DNA of 62,448 nucleotides from Actinomycetota bacterium (GCA_013178005.1 JABLXL010000026.1:1-62448); one strand, 5' to 3'; counted from the stretch's first letter, positions 26,132 through 34,927 are shown. The notes: generated by a model not told the origin, from the sequence alone. A program made the numbers and translations.

Positions 26132-26863
26132 TCATTCCTTCGCCCTGGCGCCCAGCTTGCCGTCCGCCATGTGGAAGGCTCGGTCGGCGACCTCCAGTAT
26201 GGACTCGTCGTGGGTGACGATGAGCACGCACCTGCCGTCCTCCCGCGCCAGCCTGACCAGGATGTCCACCACCGTCCTGCCGGTTGCGCTGTCCAGGTTT
26301 CCCGTGGGCTCGTCGGCAAGGATGATCTCGGGGTCGTTGGCAAGGGCACGGGCGATGGCCACCCTCTGCTTTTCCCCTCCGCTCAGGCGGTTGGCGCGGG
26401 TGCGCTGAAGCCTGCCGTCGATACCCATGCGCTCCAGGAGCTCCGCCGCCTTTTTTCCCTGGACCTTGGATGGCGCCGCCGAGATGTCCATGGGAAGGGC
26501 GACGTTCTCCAGGGCGGTGAGCGCGGTGACGAGGTTGAAGAACTGGAACACGAAGCCGACCCGCTTGCGGCGGTATGCGATGAGGTCCGCGCCGGGAGCG
26601 CATATATCCTCCCCCGAGACCAGTATCCTCCCCTCATCCGCTCTTTCGAGGGACCCTATTAGATAGAGCAGAGTGGTCTTGCCCGAGCCCGAGGGGCCCA
26701 CGATCACCACCACTTCGCCCTTTTCCGCCTCGAAGGAGACATCGTCGACGGCCTTTACGTCGCCCGCCTTGCCGTGGAAGGTCTTGGACAGGCCCTCCAC
26801 CTTCAGTAAGGCTACCCCGTCTTTTGAGCCGGCATCCTCCGCCTTCGTTTCAGGTGCGGACAC
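26132..26863 (-). CDS. ABC transporter ATP-binding protein (LolD/MacB type)
   Basis: A 243-residue ATPase. Walker A is GPSGSGKTT, the Q-loop region reads FQFFNLV, the signature is LSGGEKQRVAIARAL, and Walker B is ILADEPTGNLDS with the H-loop THDE. This subtype pairs with FtsX-like permeases that move lipoproteins, peptides or antibiotics, or that transmit mechanical force. It ends the three-gene set lipoprotein-permease-ATPase (13-base gap from the permease). The spacer to rplM carries the L13 promoter and no other gene. Confidence 0.94.
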   Translation of the reverse strand: MSAPETKAEDAGSKDGVALLKVEGLSKTFHGKAGDVKAVDDVSFEAEKGEVVVIVGPSGSGKTTLLYLIGSLERADEGRILVSGEDICAPGADLIAYRRKRVGFVFQFFNLVTALTALENVALPMDISAAPSKVQGKKAAELLERMGIDGRLQRTRANRLSGGEKQRVAIARALANDPEIILADEPTGNLDSATGRTVVDILVRLAREDGRCVLIVTHDESILEVADRAFHMADGKLGARAKE

Positions 26864-26876
26864 CTTGACCTCCCTT

Positions 26877-28394
26877 TTATTCCATGCTCAGGACCCTCGC
26901 CGGCCTGAGACGGCTGATCCAGGCAACTGGTATGGCCATTCCCAAAAGGCTTATCCCTAAAAGGATCAGGATGCCGTAGGCGAGCATCCTGCCCTGGTAG
27001 ACCACGTCCAGCTCCACCTCCTCTTTCTCGCTCTTCGGCGTGGAGAAAAGCCCTCCTTCCTTGTACAGGTTACGTTCAGTGAGGCGTGCCATCATGGCGG
27101 CGTAACCGGAAGCCTCCCCTTCCCCCTCCTCCGCCATCCGATCGGTCTCGTTCCCCGAGAGGAGCCAGTCCCCGAGGCCCTGGCTGACCAGCGCCGTGGC
27201 CGCGGTGGCGAGCATTATGGAGACCAGGCAGACGCAGATCACCTCCACAGCGTACTGCGCCACCACTTGGCGGTCCGTAGCCCCTATAGCCTTGAGCACT
27301 CCCAGTTCCCGGGTGCGCCCCCCAACGATGATGGCCATGGCGAGGAGGATGATGAGCGCGCACGCGCCCAGGGCTCCCCCGAACCCGATGAGCGAGGTTT
27401 TGCCCACCTTCTCCAGGGGATCGCTGATTATCTCGTAATCGGCTTGATCGGTCACGAACTCGTAGCGCCCGGAGCCGTCGGTCATCTCGGCGAACGCGCT
27501 GCTCAGTTCCCCGGTGTGATCCACGCTGTCGAAATAATACGAGCCCAGTTCCACGTATCCCGGCGTGTCGTTTAAGACCTGGACCACCGAAAGCGGGGCG
27601 AAAAACTTGTTTCCCGCGGGGTTGAAGGTGGCAAAGGAGCCCTTCTGGCTCTGGCGCTCCGCCTCCACCGTTTCGTAGATGCCCACGATCTCCAGGTCCA
27701 CCTCGGCGCTTTTTCCCCTCTCGCCGTTGATTAACGCCGTTACCGTGTCCCCCACCTCCAGGCCGTTCTCCTCCGCCAGGTTCTTCTCCACCAGCACCAC
27801 GGGGTTGGCCTCGCGGTGGTCGGCGTAGGTGTAGAAGACGCCGGCCACGAGGCGCTTGGACCCGTTGAGGAACTCCGAGGCCGAGGCCCCGTTGGTGTTG
27901 CCCTCGAAGACGAAGGTGTGCTCGGTAATGCCGGAGGCGGCGGCCCCCTCCTTTATCTCCTTGCTCAGGTTGAGCATGGACGCGAGCTCCACGTTCTTTA
28001 TCCCCGGGACGCTCACCCCCGCAGTGAGCACCTTGTCGTAGGTCAAGACGTAGGGTTGGCGGGAGAAGTCGTCCGCAAGCCCCTCGGGCACCAGCGTCTT
28101 GGCCCGCTCCTCAAGCTCCTCCTCCTCGGACATGCCGCGGGCCTCGCGGGCTCGCTCGGCCTCGCTCTTTTCCCTCTCCCGCTCGAAGGTGGACATCATG
28201 AAACCGGAGCTGGAGCGGATCTCGCCGTAGTTGCCCACCCTCCCCTTCACCGCCTTGGTCTGGCTGTCCGCGGCCAGTTTCACCGCCAGCATGGAGAGGG
28301 AGAAAGTCAGGCAGACGAAAAGCAGCAGCACCACCACCAGGTTGGCGGCGGGATGACGCCGGAAGCTCCTGAACCCCCTTCTAAACGCTCGCAT
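26877..28394 (-). CDS. FtsX-like ABC permease (MacB-related)
   Basis: A 505-residue membrane protein. One helix near 17-37 (NLVVVLLLFVCLTFSLS) is followed by an extracytoplasmic domain of about 300 residues that includes a strongly charged, probably coiled-coil stretch around 70-105. Three C-terminal helices (~346-372, ~385-412, ~478-500) carry the FtsX domain, with GRTRELGVLKAIGAT between the first two. It lies between the lipoprotein and ATPase genes, each about 15 bases away. The substrate is unknown; no MacA-type adaptor is nearby, so the lipoprotein may act as partner. Confidence 0.9.
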   Translation of the reverse strand: MRAFRRGFRSFRRHPAANLVVVLLLFVCLTFSLSMLAVKLAADSQTKAVKGRVGNYGEIRSSSGFMMSTFEREREKSEAERAREARGMSEEEELEERAKTLVPEGLADDFSRQPYVLTYDKVLTAGVSVPGIKNVELASMLNLSKEIKEGAAASGITEHTFVFEGNTNGASASEFLNGSKRLVAGVFYTYADHREANPVVLVEKNLAEENGLEVGDTVTALINGERGKSAEVDLEIVGIYETVEAERQSQKGSFATFNPAGNKFFAPLSVVQVLNDTPGYVELGSYYFDSVDHTGELSSAFAEMTDGSGRYEFVTDQADYEIISDPLEKVGKTSLIGFGGALGACALIILLAMAIIVGGRTRELGVLKAIGATDRQVVAQYAVEVICVCLVSIMLATAATALVSQGLGDWLLSGNETDRMAEEGEGEASGYAAMMARLTERNLYKEGGLFSTPKSEKEEVELDVVYQGRMLAYGILILLGISLLGMAIPVAWISRLRPARVLSME

Positions 28395-28409
28395 TTCCCG
28401 CCTCCCAAC

Positions 28410-29189
28410 TCAGTCCGGGTATCCGGCGAGGTTGATCTCCGCCTCCTCGCCCGCTCCGTCCCCCCGCAGCTTGCGCACCACCAGGTTGGTGTTGTCCTTG
28501 GCGACCCCCTGGTTGCGCGCCACGCTGCTGGGGTTGAGGTCGCAGAATAGAAACGCCCCCTCCAGGGGCTCTCCCGCCTTGAGCTTGCGCGAGGCCGGCT
28601 GCAGGGTGGCGTAATCCAGAAGGACCAGGGAAACCATGTTGTCCGACACGTATCTCCCGAACCTGGGATCCGCCCCGTAATACCCCTCGTAGGAGCCGGC
28701 GTCGATGCCGGGGCTCCACAACCGGAAGGAGAACTCCGAGAGGTCGACCACGCCATCGCTCACGTTCTCGGCGAGGATCTCCACCTCCAGGTAATCTCCC
28801 GGCACCTCCGGCTGCCCCGCGGACAACACCGTGTCGTTGGAATCCCGGCGCCTCGCCTCCACCACCGTGAACCTCACTCCGGCGAGCTCGACCGAGGCGC
28901 CGGGCCCCTCGACCGCCTCGTCGGCCGTAGCGTCCGTCTCCTTCTCCGGGTCTTCACCGCCGTCCCCGCCCCCGGCCAACGGGGCCAGCGAGCCGCTGCC
29001 CGTGGTTTCCGCCAACATCTCCCCCGTGGTCCCAGGAGGATACTTCTGCTCATCTCGGGCGGGTGACACCTGCTCCCCGGCCTTACCGCAAGAGGCCGCC
29101 AGCAACACGAGCGAAGCCATGACCGCAATTATCGCCAGCGCTTTCGCAACGCGAGCCAAAGATCCCGAACCCCGCAAATCATCCCACAT
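28410..29189 (-). CDS. Secreted lipoprotein with DUF4352-like domain
   Basis: From ATG 29189 (AAGGAAGGGG upstream) it has 259 residues. A signal peptide ends in the lipobox LLAASC with the lipidated Cys at 34. A linker rich in glycine and acidic residues (about 40-95) leads to a beta-sandwich domain resembling DUF4352/telomeric-repeat-factor-like extracellular domains (GDYLEVEILAENVSDG). It precedes an FtsX-type ABC transporter and is likely its extracytoplasmic partner or cargo. The longer frame to 29336 is rejected because it would bury the signal peptide. Confidence 0.82.
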   Translation of the reverse strand: MWDDLRGSGSLARVAKALAIIAVMASLVLLAASCGKAGEQVSPARDEQKYPPGTTGEMLAETTGSGSLAPLAGGGDGGEDPEKETDATADEAVEGPGASVELAGVRFTVVEARRRDSNDTVLSAGQPEVPGDYLEVEILAENVSDGVVDLSEFSFRLWSPGIDAGSYEGYYGADPRFGRYVSDNMVSLVLLDYATLQPASRKLKAGEPLEGAFLFCDLNPSSVARNQGVAKDNTNLVVRKLRGDGAGEEAEINLAGYPD

Positions 29190-29902
29190 CGAACCCCTTC
29201 CTTTCCCCTGATCCCTCGTCCCTCGAGCCGGTTTCAGCAGGCGATTTTCGCCCAACGCGTCCGAAATACCCGACTCGCTTGGATAGGTATGTTCTGCCAT
29301 CTGCAAGAGCTTCACCGCCGATGATCGCCAGCCCATACGCCTTCACCTCGCCCCTCCCATCTCCTCCCAATCCCCAGCGTCCATCCCTACGCATGGCCCA
29401 TTTTCGGCCCGCCGCCTTCGCCAAGGGAGCTCAAGCTCACCTGGACATCCCGATCTTTACCTGGCTCCATTGAACACGTAACCTGTTATGTAACCATTAA
29501 GGAATCGTTAGATCTGGCTTATTCCTGAATGAGATAGGTCTCTTTGCCCAGCTTATGGCCTGTATATCACATTACGCCCGTCCAGGATCCGTGTCGTGTC
29601 CTCCCTCTTATGTTCCCAGTTGAGGATGCGCTGTTGCCCGATAAAAGGGCTGAATGGGCAAATGCATACGCGTCCTTCGTCACCGCTCCGTGCTGAAGAA
29701 GGGGTCTTATTGGCATTCCAGAACATTCCGCGTTCCGGCACAAACGAACCGGGCGGCCGGAAGGGTTTGCCGTCGCGCATCGATGCGGCGCCTGCCCTCC
29801 GCCGCCATGCGCTCCTTGAGCAAGGTTATGACCTCCACCGGGGTGGGGTCCACTCCAATGAAACGGGAGAGGAAGGGTTCGACGTCTCCCCGCACGCCTG
29901 CC
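29190..29902. other. 713-base region without a functional gene
   Basis: Contains AT-rich sequence around 29470-29570 with GTAACC repeated 12 bases apart (29478 and 29490), and the displaced copy of the isomerase 3-prime end at 29795-29857. An open minus-strand frame through that copy (29707-29895) encodes only isomerase C-terminal remnants plus basic residues. I see no strong promoter for the lipoprotein operon, although one must lie here. Confidence 0.6.
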
Positions 29903-29969
29903 TCAACCCTCCGCCGCCATGCGCTCCTTGAGCAGGGTTATGACCTCCACCGGGGTGGGGTCCACTCCA
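29795..29969. repeat. 63-bp direct repeat: duplicated 3-prime end of the isomerase gene
   Basis: 29795-29857 and 29907-29969 match at 62 of 63 positions with a 112-bp period. The right copy codes for the last residues of the isomerase (ending AAEG); the left copy is past the stop. Further on in the same register, 29759-29773 and 29871-29885 match at 13 of 15, so the whole 112-bp unit was duplicated and the segment directly after the stop codon has diverged most. Confidence 0.95.
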
Positions 29970-30979
29970 TTCAGCAAGGCGAGGTAGGCGCTCACGAAAT
30001 CCCCCAGGTGAACGGCGCTGAAAAGGCGCTCCGTGCGCGTGTCTCCCCCTACCCGCAGCACGGTGACCCCGCCCACCTTCTCTCGCAGCAAGTCCGCGGT
30101 TATCTCCACCCTTTTGGCCACCCGCGAGGCGTCGTCCTCCTCGGCCAGAAAGATCGCCTCCACCTTCCTGGAATATTCGTCCAGGACATGCCATCCCACG
30201 ATCTCGTTGTGGTTCATCTCCGGGAGAGCGTGGTGGAAGGCGGGCACCTTGGAGTTCTCGTTGAACTGGCACTTCCAGCGATACGCCGCCACCGCGAGCA
30301 TCCCCTCCACGCCGTAAATGACGGGGATCTTTCCCCGCAACCGCAAGGCGAGCTGCTTGGCGAAGTTTTTCTCCAGAGGGGAAAGGCGCCCCCATTCCTC
30401 TCCCTTCGCGCGCAGGGACTCCGCCATCCCGTGGGCCACCCTCACGAAACCCTGGATGAGCCCCATTCTCTCCATGGCCGCGGCGGCGGTGAGGGACAGG
30501 TACCCGAGGGCCGCCCTTGGCTGCAGGCCGCCTGGGATCACCACCGCGGGATAGCGGTTGGCGCGCGCCCTCTCGAGCAGCTTGCCCCCCGTGGTCAGCA
30601 CCAGCACCCGGCATCCGAGGTAGATGGCGTCATCGAGGGCGGAGAGGGTTTCCTCGGTGTTGCCCGAATAGCTCACGAAAACGGCGAGGGTATCCGGACC
30701 CAGCAGGCTGGGCAGGCGGTAGGAGCGATGCACGCTCATGGGCATACCCACCACGTCCTCGAGCAAGGCCCTCAGGATATCCCCGCCGATGGCGGAGCCC
30801 CCCATGCCCACGAAGGCCACCCTGGATATCCCCTCCGCATCGGGGAGTTCGGGGGCCTCCCTGCCCAGGTTGAGCGCCTCGGCGCACTGGCGGGGGAAAT
30901 CCTCCACGGCCGCGAGCATCCCCCCGGGATCCATTTCCCCCAAGGTCATCACATCATCCAGGTTCACCGGCTCTTGCAT
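29903..30979 (-). CDS. Bifunctional phosphoglucose/phosphomannose isomerase
   Basis: A 358-residue SIS-fold sugar isomerase of the Pgi/Pmi type known from archaea and actinobacteria. It interconverts fructose-6-P with glucose-6-P and mannose-6-P. The first SIS domain has GMGGSAIGGDI and SYSGNTEETL; the second carries the catalytic Glu/His region EMNHNEIVGW. The start at ATG 30979 has AAGGGGG five bases upstream; the frame reaching 31102 is not family-like. It is divergent from the phosphomannomutase gene, which would use mannose-6-P. Its 3-prime end is duplicated downstream. Confidence 0.92.
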   Translation of the reverse strand: MQEPVNLDDVMTLGEMDPGGMLAAVEDFPRQCAEALNLGREAPELPDAEGISRVAFVGMGGSAIGGDILRALLEDVVGMPMSVHRSYRLPSLLGPDTLAVFVSYSGNTEETLSALDDAIYLGCRVLVLTTGGKLLERARANRYPAVVIPGGLQPRAALGYLSLTAAAAMERMGLIQGFVRVAHGMAESLRAKGEEWGRLSPLEKNFAKQLALRLRGKIPVIYGVEGMLAVAAYRWKCQFNENSKVPAFHHALPEMNHNEIVGWHVLDEYSRKVEAIFLAEEDDASRVAKRVEITADLLREKVGGVTVLRVGGDTRTERLFSAVHLGDFVSAYLALLNGVDPTPVEVITLLKERMAAEG

Positions 30980-31119
30980 GGAAACCCCCTTGCGTACGTC
31001 CGATCCCGAAAACCCGGCAGAGAGAGCGCGCTGGTCCCGCGCCTCTCCGCGGCCGTCCCCGACACCGCGGCCCGACCGTGTCCGGGCCATGCCGGCCGTC
31101 ACGGCCCGCCTTTTCGCTA

Positions 31120-31128
31120 TGGTAGAAT
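31120..31128 (+). promoter_or_regulatory. Extended -10 promoter of the mutase gene
   Basis: TGG directly followed by TAGAAT forms an extended -10 box 26 bases before the GTG start. No good -35 box is present, as is usual for this type. Confidence 0.5.
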
Positions 31129-31154
31129 TCTAGCATGCGCGAAAGGAGGTCGGT

Positions 31155-32498
31155 GTGAAAGAGGTGAATTCAGGCATCTTCAAGGCCTATGACGTGAGAG
31201 GGGTATACCCGGACGAGATAGACGAGGAGGTCGCCTATCGCATCGGCAGGGCTTTCGTCACCTTCCTCGGAGAACGGAGCATCGTCACCGGCAGGGACAT
31301 GCGCCTCTCCTCGCCCCCCCTTTCCCGCGCCTTCATCGCGGGAGCCACCGACCAGGGAGCGGACGTGACCGACATCGGGCTTTGCTCCACCGACATGCTC
31401 TATTACGCATCCGGGGCGCTGGATATGCCCGGCGCCATGTTCACCGCCTCCCACAACCCCAAGGAGTACAACGGCCTCAAGCTATGCCGGCGCAAGGCGG
31501 GCCCCATAAGCATGGACACCGGCATCGCGGAAATACGAGACCTGGTGCTTGCGGGGGAGTTCCCGGAGGCCGCCTCAAGGGGCAAGGTCACCGAAGCCGA
31601 TATGCTCGAACGTTACGTGGAGCACGTGCTCGGCTTCATCGACGTCACCTCCCTGCGCCGCCTGAAGGTGGTGGCCGACGCCGGCAACGGCATGGCGGGA
31701 ATGATCCTGCCCGCTCTCTTCGATCGCCTGCCCTGCGAGCTTGTGCCCCACTGTTTCGAACTCGACGGCTCCTTTCCCCATCACCAGCCGGACCCCATCA
31801 ACCCGGAGAACATCAAGCTCCTGTCGGCGTGGGTGCTGGAGGCGGGAGGAGACCTGGGCATGGCCTTCGACGGCGACGCCGACCGCGTCTTCCTGGTGGA
31901 CGACAAGGGCGACCCGGTGAGCGGTTCCCTGACCACCGCCATGGTCGCCAAGCGTATACTGGAGACCAACCCGGGTGAGAAGATCATCTACAACTGCATC
32001 AACAGCTGGGTGGTGCCGGAGACCATACGCGCTTACGGCGGGACCCCGATCCGCGAGAGGGTCGGCCATTCCTTCATCAAGCAGACCATGGCGGAGACGG
32101 GCGCGGTCTTCGGGGGAGAGCACTCCGGGCATTACTATTTCCGCGACAACTACCGCGCCGACTCCGGTCTCATCGCCGCCATGTTCATCCTCGAGATCGT
32201 GAGCCTGGAGAACAAACCCCTTTCGGAGATCCTCGCGCCCTTCAAGGTGTACCACGCCTCGGGGGAGATCAACAGTCGCGTGGATGACATACCCGCGAAA
32301 CTGGAGGAGATAGCGCGGGCCTATTCCCGGGGCAGGGTGGACCGGCTGGACGGCGTGACGGTGGAGTTCGACGACTGGTGGTTCAACGTGCGCCCCTCCA
32401 ACACCGAACCGCTCCTGCGCCTCAACCTGGAGGCCAAAAGCCGTGAGCTCATGGAGGAAAAGCGCGACGAAGTCCTGGCGGTGATACGCTCGCGATGA
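31155..32498 (+). CDS. manB: Phosphomannomutase/phosphoglucomutase
   Basis: A 447-residue alpha-D-phosphohexomutase. The start segment FKAYDVRGVYP, phosphoserine loop TASHNPKEYNG, metal loop DGDADR and C-terminal RPSNTEPLLRLN are all in place and fit the PMM/PGM class. It makes mannose-1-P or glucose-1-P for nucleotide sugars. The GTG start has AAGGAGG upstream. It is divergent from the bifunctional isomerase and overlaps the following lipoprotein gene by four bases. Confidence 0.95.
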   Translation: MKEVNSGIFKAYDVRGVYPDEIDEEVAYRIGRAFVTFLGERSIVTGRDMRLSSPPLSRAFIAGATDQGADVTDIGLCSTDMLYYASGALDMPGAMFTASHNPKEYNGLKLCRRKAGPISMDTGIAEIRDLVLAGEFPEAASRGKVTEADMLERYVEHVLGFIDVTSLRRLKVVADAGNGMAGMILPALFDRLPCELVPHCFELDGSFPHHQPDPINPENIKLLSAWVLEAGGDLGMAFDGDADRVFLVDDKGDPVSGSLTTAMVAKRILETNPGEKIIYNCINSWVVPETIRAYGGTPIRERVGHSFIKQTMAETGAVFGGEHSGHYYFRDNYRADSGLIAAMFILEIVSLENKPLSEILAPFKVYHASGEINSRVDDIPAKLEEIARAYSRGRVDRLDGVTVEFDDWWFNVRPSNTEPLLRLNLEAKSRELMEEKRDEVLAVIRSR

Positions 32499-33220
32499 GG
32501 CGTCCCCGCCCAAGGCCGCCGCTTTGCCTGGTCCTCCTGGTCGCCCTCGCGTTTGGCGCCGGCTGCGGCGCTCCCCGCGACGGGCACGAAACCGCGCTGC
32601 GCGAAGAAGCCCTGTCTTCGCTGGAGACCCTTGCGGACGCCGCCGCTTTCCGCTACCGCCTCCACCTCGAGACCTGGGTGGGGGTGTCGGGGCAGACCGT
32701 TTACGGCGACGAGCTCTGCGAAGGATCGCGGACCGGAGAGGGATTTCACATCTCCGTGAGGCGTTCAACGCCCACCGGGGTAGAGGAGTTCGCGCTGCTC
32801 GCGTCGGGAAAGCGGTTCTTCGAGCAGGATAACGGGACCTGGTACGAAATGGAAGGCAAAGCCAGGGCCAACCCCCTTTACGACCCCGCGAACGTCGCCG
32901 CCCTCGCGAAGCGCTTCCAGTCGGCCTCCCTGGAGGGCGAGGAGGAGCTGGAGGGGACGCCGCTCAGGCGAGTCCTGTTGCGCCTGGATCCCGGGGCGGC
33001 GGAGGAGGTCCTTACCGAGGGCGCATGGTCCTACTTCTCCTCCCTGCGCTTCGAGCCCCTCCTCCGGGTCTGGATGTACCAGCCCTCCTCTCCCCCGCAT
33101 ACCGTGCAGCTCGAGTTGCTCGGCTACGACCCGGTAGAAAACCTGCTGCGCTTCCGCCTCCTCGCCACCATGGAGCCCTTTGACCTGGACGCCCCGGACA
33201 TATCTCTGCCGGTTCCTTGA
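32495..33220 (+). CDS. Predicted lipoprotein of unknown function (LppX/LprG-like)
   Basis: A 241-residue protein with a short signal peptide and the lipobox FGAGC (Cys24). The mature part is predicted to be beta-rich: repeated paired strands such as FRYRLHLETWV, and a C-terminal helix-strand pattern reminiscent of lipid-binding LppX/LprG/LolA folds. That similarity is structural guesswork. The ATG overlaps the mutase stop (ATGA), so expression is coupled to phosphosugar metabolism. It may carry or anchor a mannosylated lipid in the envelope. Confidence 0.75.
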   Translation: MRRPRPRPPLCLVLLVALAFGAGCGAPRDGHETALREEALSSLETLADAAAFRYRLHLETWVGVSGQTVYGDELCEGSRTGEGFHISVRRSTPTGVEEFALLASGKRFFEQDNGTWYEMEGKARANPLYDPANVAALAKRFQSASLEGEEELEGTPLRRVLLRLDPGAAEEVLTEGAWSYFSSLRFEPLLRVWMYQPSSPPHTVQLELLGYDPVENLLRFRLLATMEPFDLDAPDISLPVP

Positions 33221-33307
33221 GGAAGCGGCCTGCGTCCGCTGAGCAAGCCTTTCCCGGCGGAGGGAGAACCCGCCCCAGCGCGCCGCGCCCCAGAGGCGAT
33301 TTGCATC

Positions 33308-34042
33308 TTACGGGTAATATACCCGCTCCAGGAAAAGGCCGTGCGGCGGGAGGGTCTGGGCGCCGTGCGAACTTTCGCCACTTTCCAAAATATCCCTGAA
33401 CCGGTCCGGGGTCCACTTTCCCCTGCCCACCTCCAGGAGGGCCCCGCAGAGCATGCGCATCATCATCCAGGCGAAGGCATTGGCCTTCACCCGTATGCGC
33501 AACTTCTCCCCCACCGCCTCCAGTTCCGCTTCGTATACATCGCGGACGGTGGACTTCCCCTCTTCCCGCCTGCAGAAGGCCGCGAAGTCGTGCACGCCCA
33601 CCGCCGCCCCCAGGGCCTCTCGCATAGCCTCCACGTCCAGTCCGCCCCGGCAGCGGAACACGTACCTGCGGTCGAAGGGAGAGGGCTGGCCGCCGCACTG
33701 TACGTGGTAAGCGTACTCCCTGGCCAGCGCGCTCCTGCGGGCGTTGAAGCCGTCATCCACCTCCGCGCATTCCTTTACCGCGATATCCGGCGGGAGCAGC
33801 GCGTTGAGGGCTTGCGCGAGGCGCGCGCAGGGAATCTTCAAGCGGCCGTGGAAGCTCACCACCTGTCCCCTCGCGTGCACCCCGGCGTCCGTCCTCCCCG
33901 CCGCATAAAGGGGAGATTCCATCCCGGCCACCCGCGAGAGCGCCCCCTCCAGGGCTCCCTGGATGGTGGGCAGGCCGGGCTGTTTCTGGAACCCGTGATA
34001 AGCGGTCCCGTCATATTCAAGTACCATCATGTAGTTGGGCAT
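33308..34042 (-). CDS. truA: tRNA pseudouridine synthase A
   Basis: A 244-residue enzyme that isomerises uridines 38-40 in tRNA. The catalytic aspartate is in AAGRTDAGVHARGQV, and the N-terminal LEYDGTAYHGFQKQPG is typical. There is no ribosome site before the ATG at 34042; a promoter -10 box ends only 6 bases upstream, so the transcript is probably leaderless. It converges on the lipoprotein gene. Confidence 0.96.
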   Translation of the reverse strand: MPNYMMVLEYDGTAYHGFQKQPGLPTIQGALEGALSRVAGMESPLYAAGRTDAGVHARGQVVSFHGRLKIPCARLAQALNALLPPDIAVKECAEVDDGFNARRSALAREYAYHVQCGGQPSPFDRRYVFRCRGGLDVEAMREALGAAVGVHDFAAFCRREEGKSTVRDVYEAELEAVGEKLRIRVKANAFAWMMMRMLCGALLEVGRGKWTPDRFRDILESGESSHGAQTLPPHGLFLERVYYP

Positions 34043-34048
34043 GTCACG

Positions 34049-34077
34049 ATTCTAAACCAGCGGCCACTTTCTGTCCC
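34049..34077 (-). promoter_or_regulatory. truA promoter, probably leaderless
   Basis: Minus-strand GGGACA (34077-34072), 17-base spacer, TAGAAT (34054-34049). The expected start site falls on or next to the truA ATG at 34042. Confidence 0.65.
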
Positions 34078-34153
34078 GCAGGCGAGATCTCTCCCGAAAA
34101 GTGCTCCCCACCGGGAGGATCGCACCCACTCCGCTATGCCCGCAATAGCAGAG

Positions 34154-34256
34154 CTGCTCGTCAAGGGCCTGGTCGCCGTGAGTGGTATCGCCATTCTTTC
34201 GGGGCGCCTGAACATGTCCATAACAGACGGACTGCTCGTCAAGGGCCTGGTCGCCG
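34154..34256. repeat. 25-bp direct repeat pair, 78-bp period
   Basis: 34154-34178 and 34232-34256 are identical over 25 bases, and the bases before each copy (ATAGCAGAG versus ATAACAGAC) also align. They lie in the 530-base gap between truA and rplQ, where no gene is evident. Confidence 0.85.
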
Positions 34257-34351
34257 GGCAGACGTGGAAGCTATCGACATCCGGGTGGATTCCGGCCGAA
34301 AAATCCGCGCGCCAGGTGCAACCGCGCGCTAACGCCCAAGCCTTATCGCGT

Positions 34352-34382
34352 AAAAAACGGCGGCGCTGCCGGCAGGCGCCGC
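34352..34382 (-). terminator. Rho-independent terminator of the ribosomal supercluster
   Basis: On the minus strand a perfect 7-bp stem GCGGCGC/GCGCCGC encloses a 9-base loop that is itself largely palindromic. Two bases later comes TTTTTT. It lies about 195 bases past the rplQ stop and is the only terminator with a good T-run that I found in this region. Confidence 0.85.
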
Positions 34383-34576
34383 TTCATGTTCGCCAAGCGT
34401 GACATGGCGCGGATGCGTTCCCGTTCAAGGGAGGGAACAACCGGGGGTCAGGCGGCCGAAGCCCTCTTCATGGATATGGCGGGACCTGCCTTTTCCCGCT
34501 CCGGATCCCTCCATTTCCGGATCGCACCGGTTCCCTCGAGGGCGTGGATTGCTCGGGGATCCGCGCGGATACGGCC

Positions 34577-34927
34577 TTAGACGAACTCGATGACCGCCAT
34601 GGGAGCGGCGTCGCCCTTGCGGAAACCGGTCTTCACCACCCGGCAGTAGCCTCCCTCGCGGTCCTCGTAGCGGGGAGCGATCTCGTCGAAGAGCTTGTGC
34701 ACGATATCGCGATCGGGGATTATGGCCAGGGCCTGGCGCCTAGCGTGCAGGTCTCCGCGCTTGCCGAGGCCCACCAGCTTATCCACCAGCGGCTGCACTT
34801 CCTTGGCCTTGGCCTGCGTGGTCTCTATCCTCTCGTGTTCGATCATGGCCCTGGCAAGGTTGGCCAGGATCGCCTTCTGGTGGGAGGCGGTTCCCCCCAG
34901 TCTTCTTCCTTGTTTTGGTTGCGGCAT
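34577..34927 (-). CDS. rplQ: 50S ribosomal protein L17
   Basis: A 116-residue L17 starting [21 protein letters not shown] with the conserved core and a short C-terminus. It is the last gene of the supercluster, 34 bases after rpoA, the standard rpoA-rplQ end of the alpha operon. Confidence 0.97.
   Translation of the reverse strand: MPQPKQGRRLGGTASHQKAILANLARAMIEHERIETTQAKAKEVQPLVDKLVGLGKRGDLHARRQALAIIPDRDIVHKLFDEIAPRYEDREGGYCRVVKTGFRKGDAAPMAVIEFV

Noticed and set aside
29707-29895. Small minus-strand frame containing isomerase C-terminal sequence
   Set aside because: It is the displaced duplicate of the isomerase 3-prime end; no start signal of its own, so treated as repeat and not as a gene.
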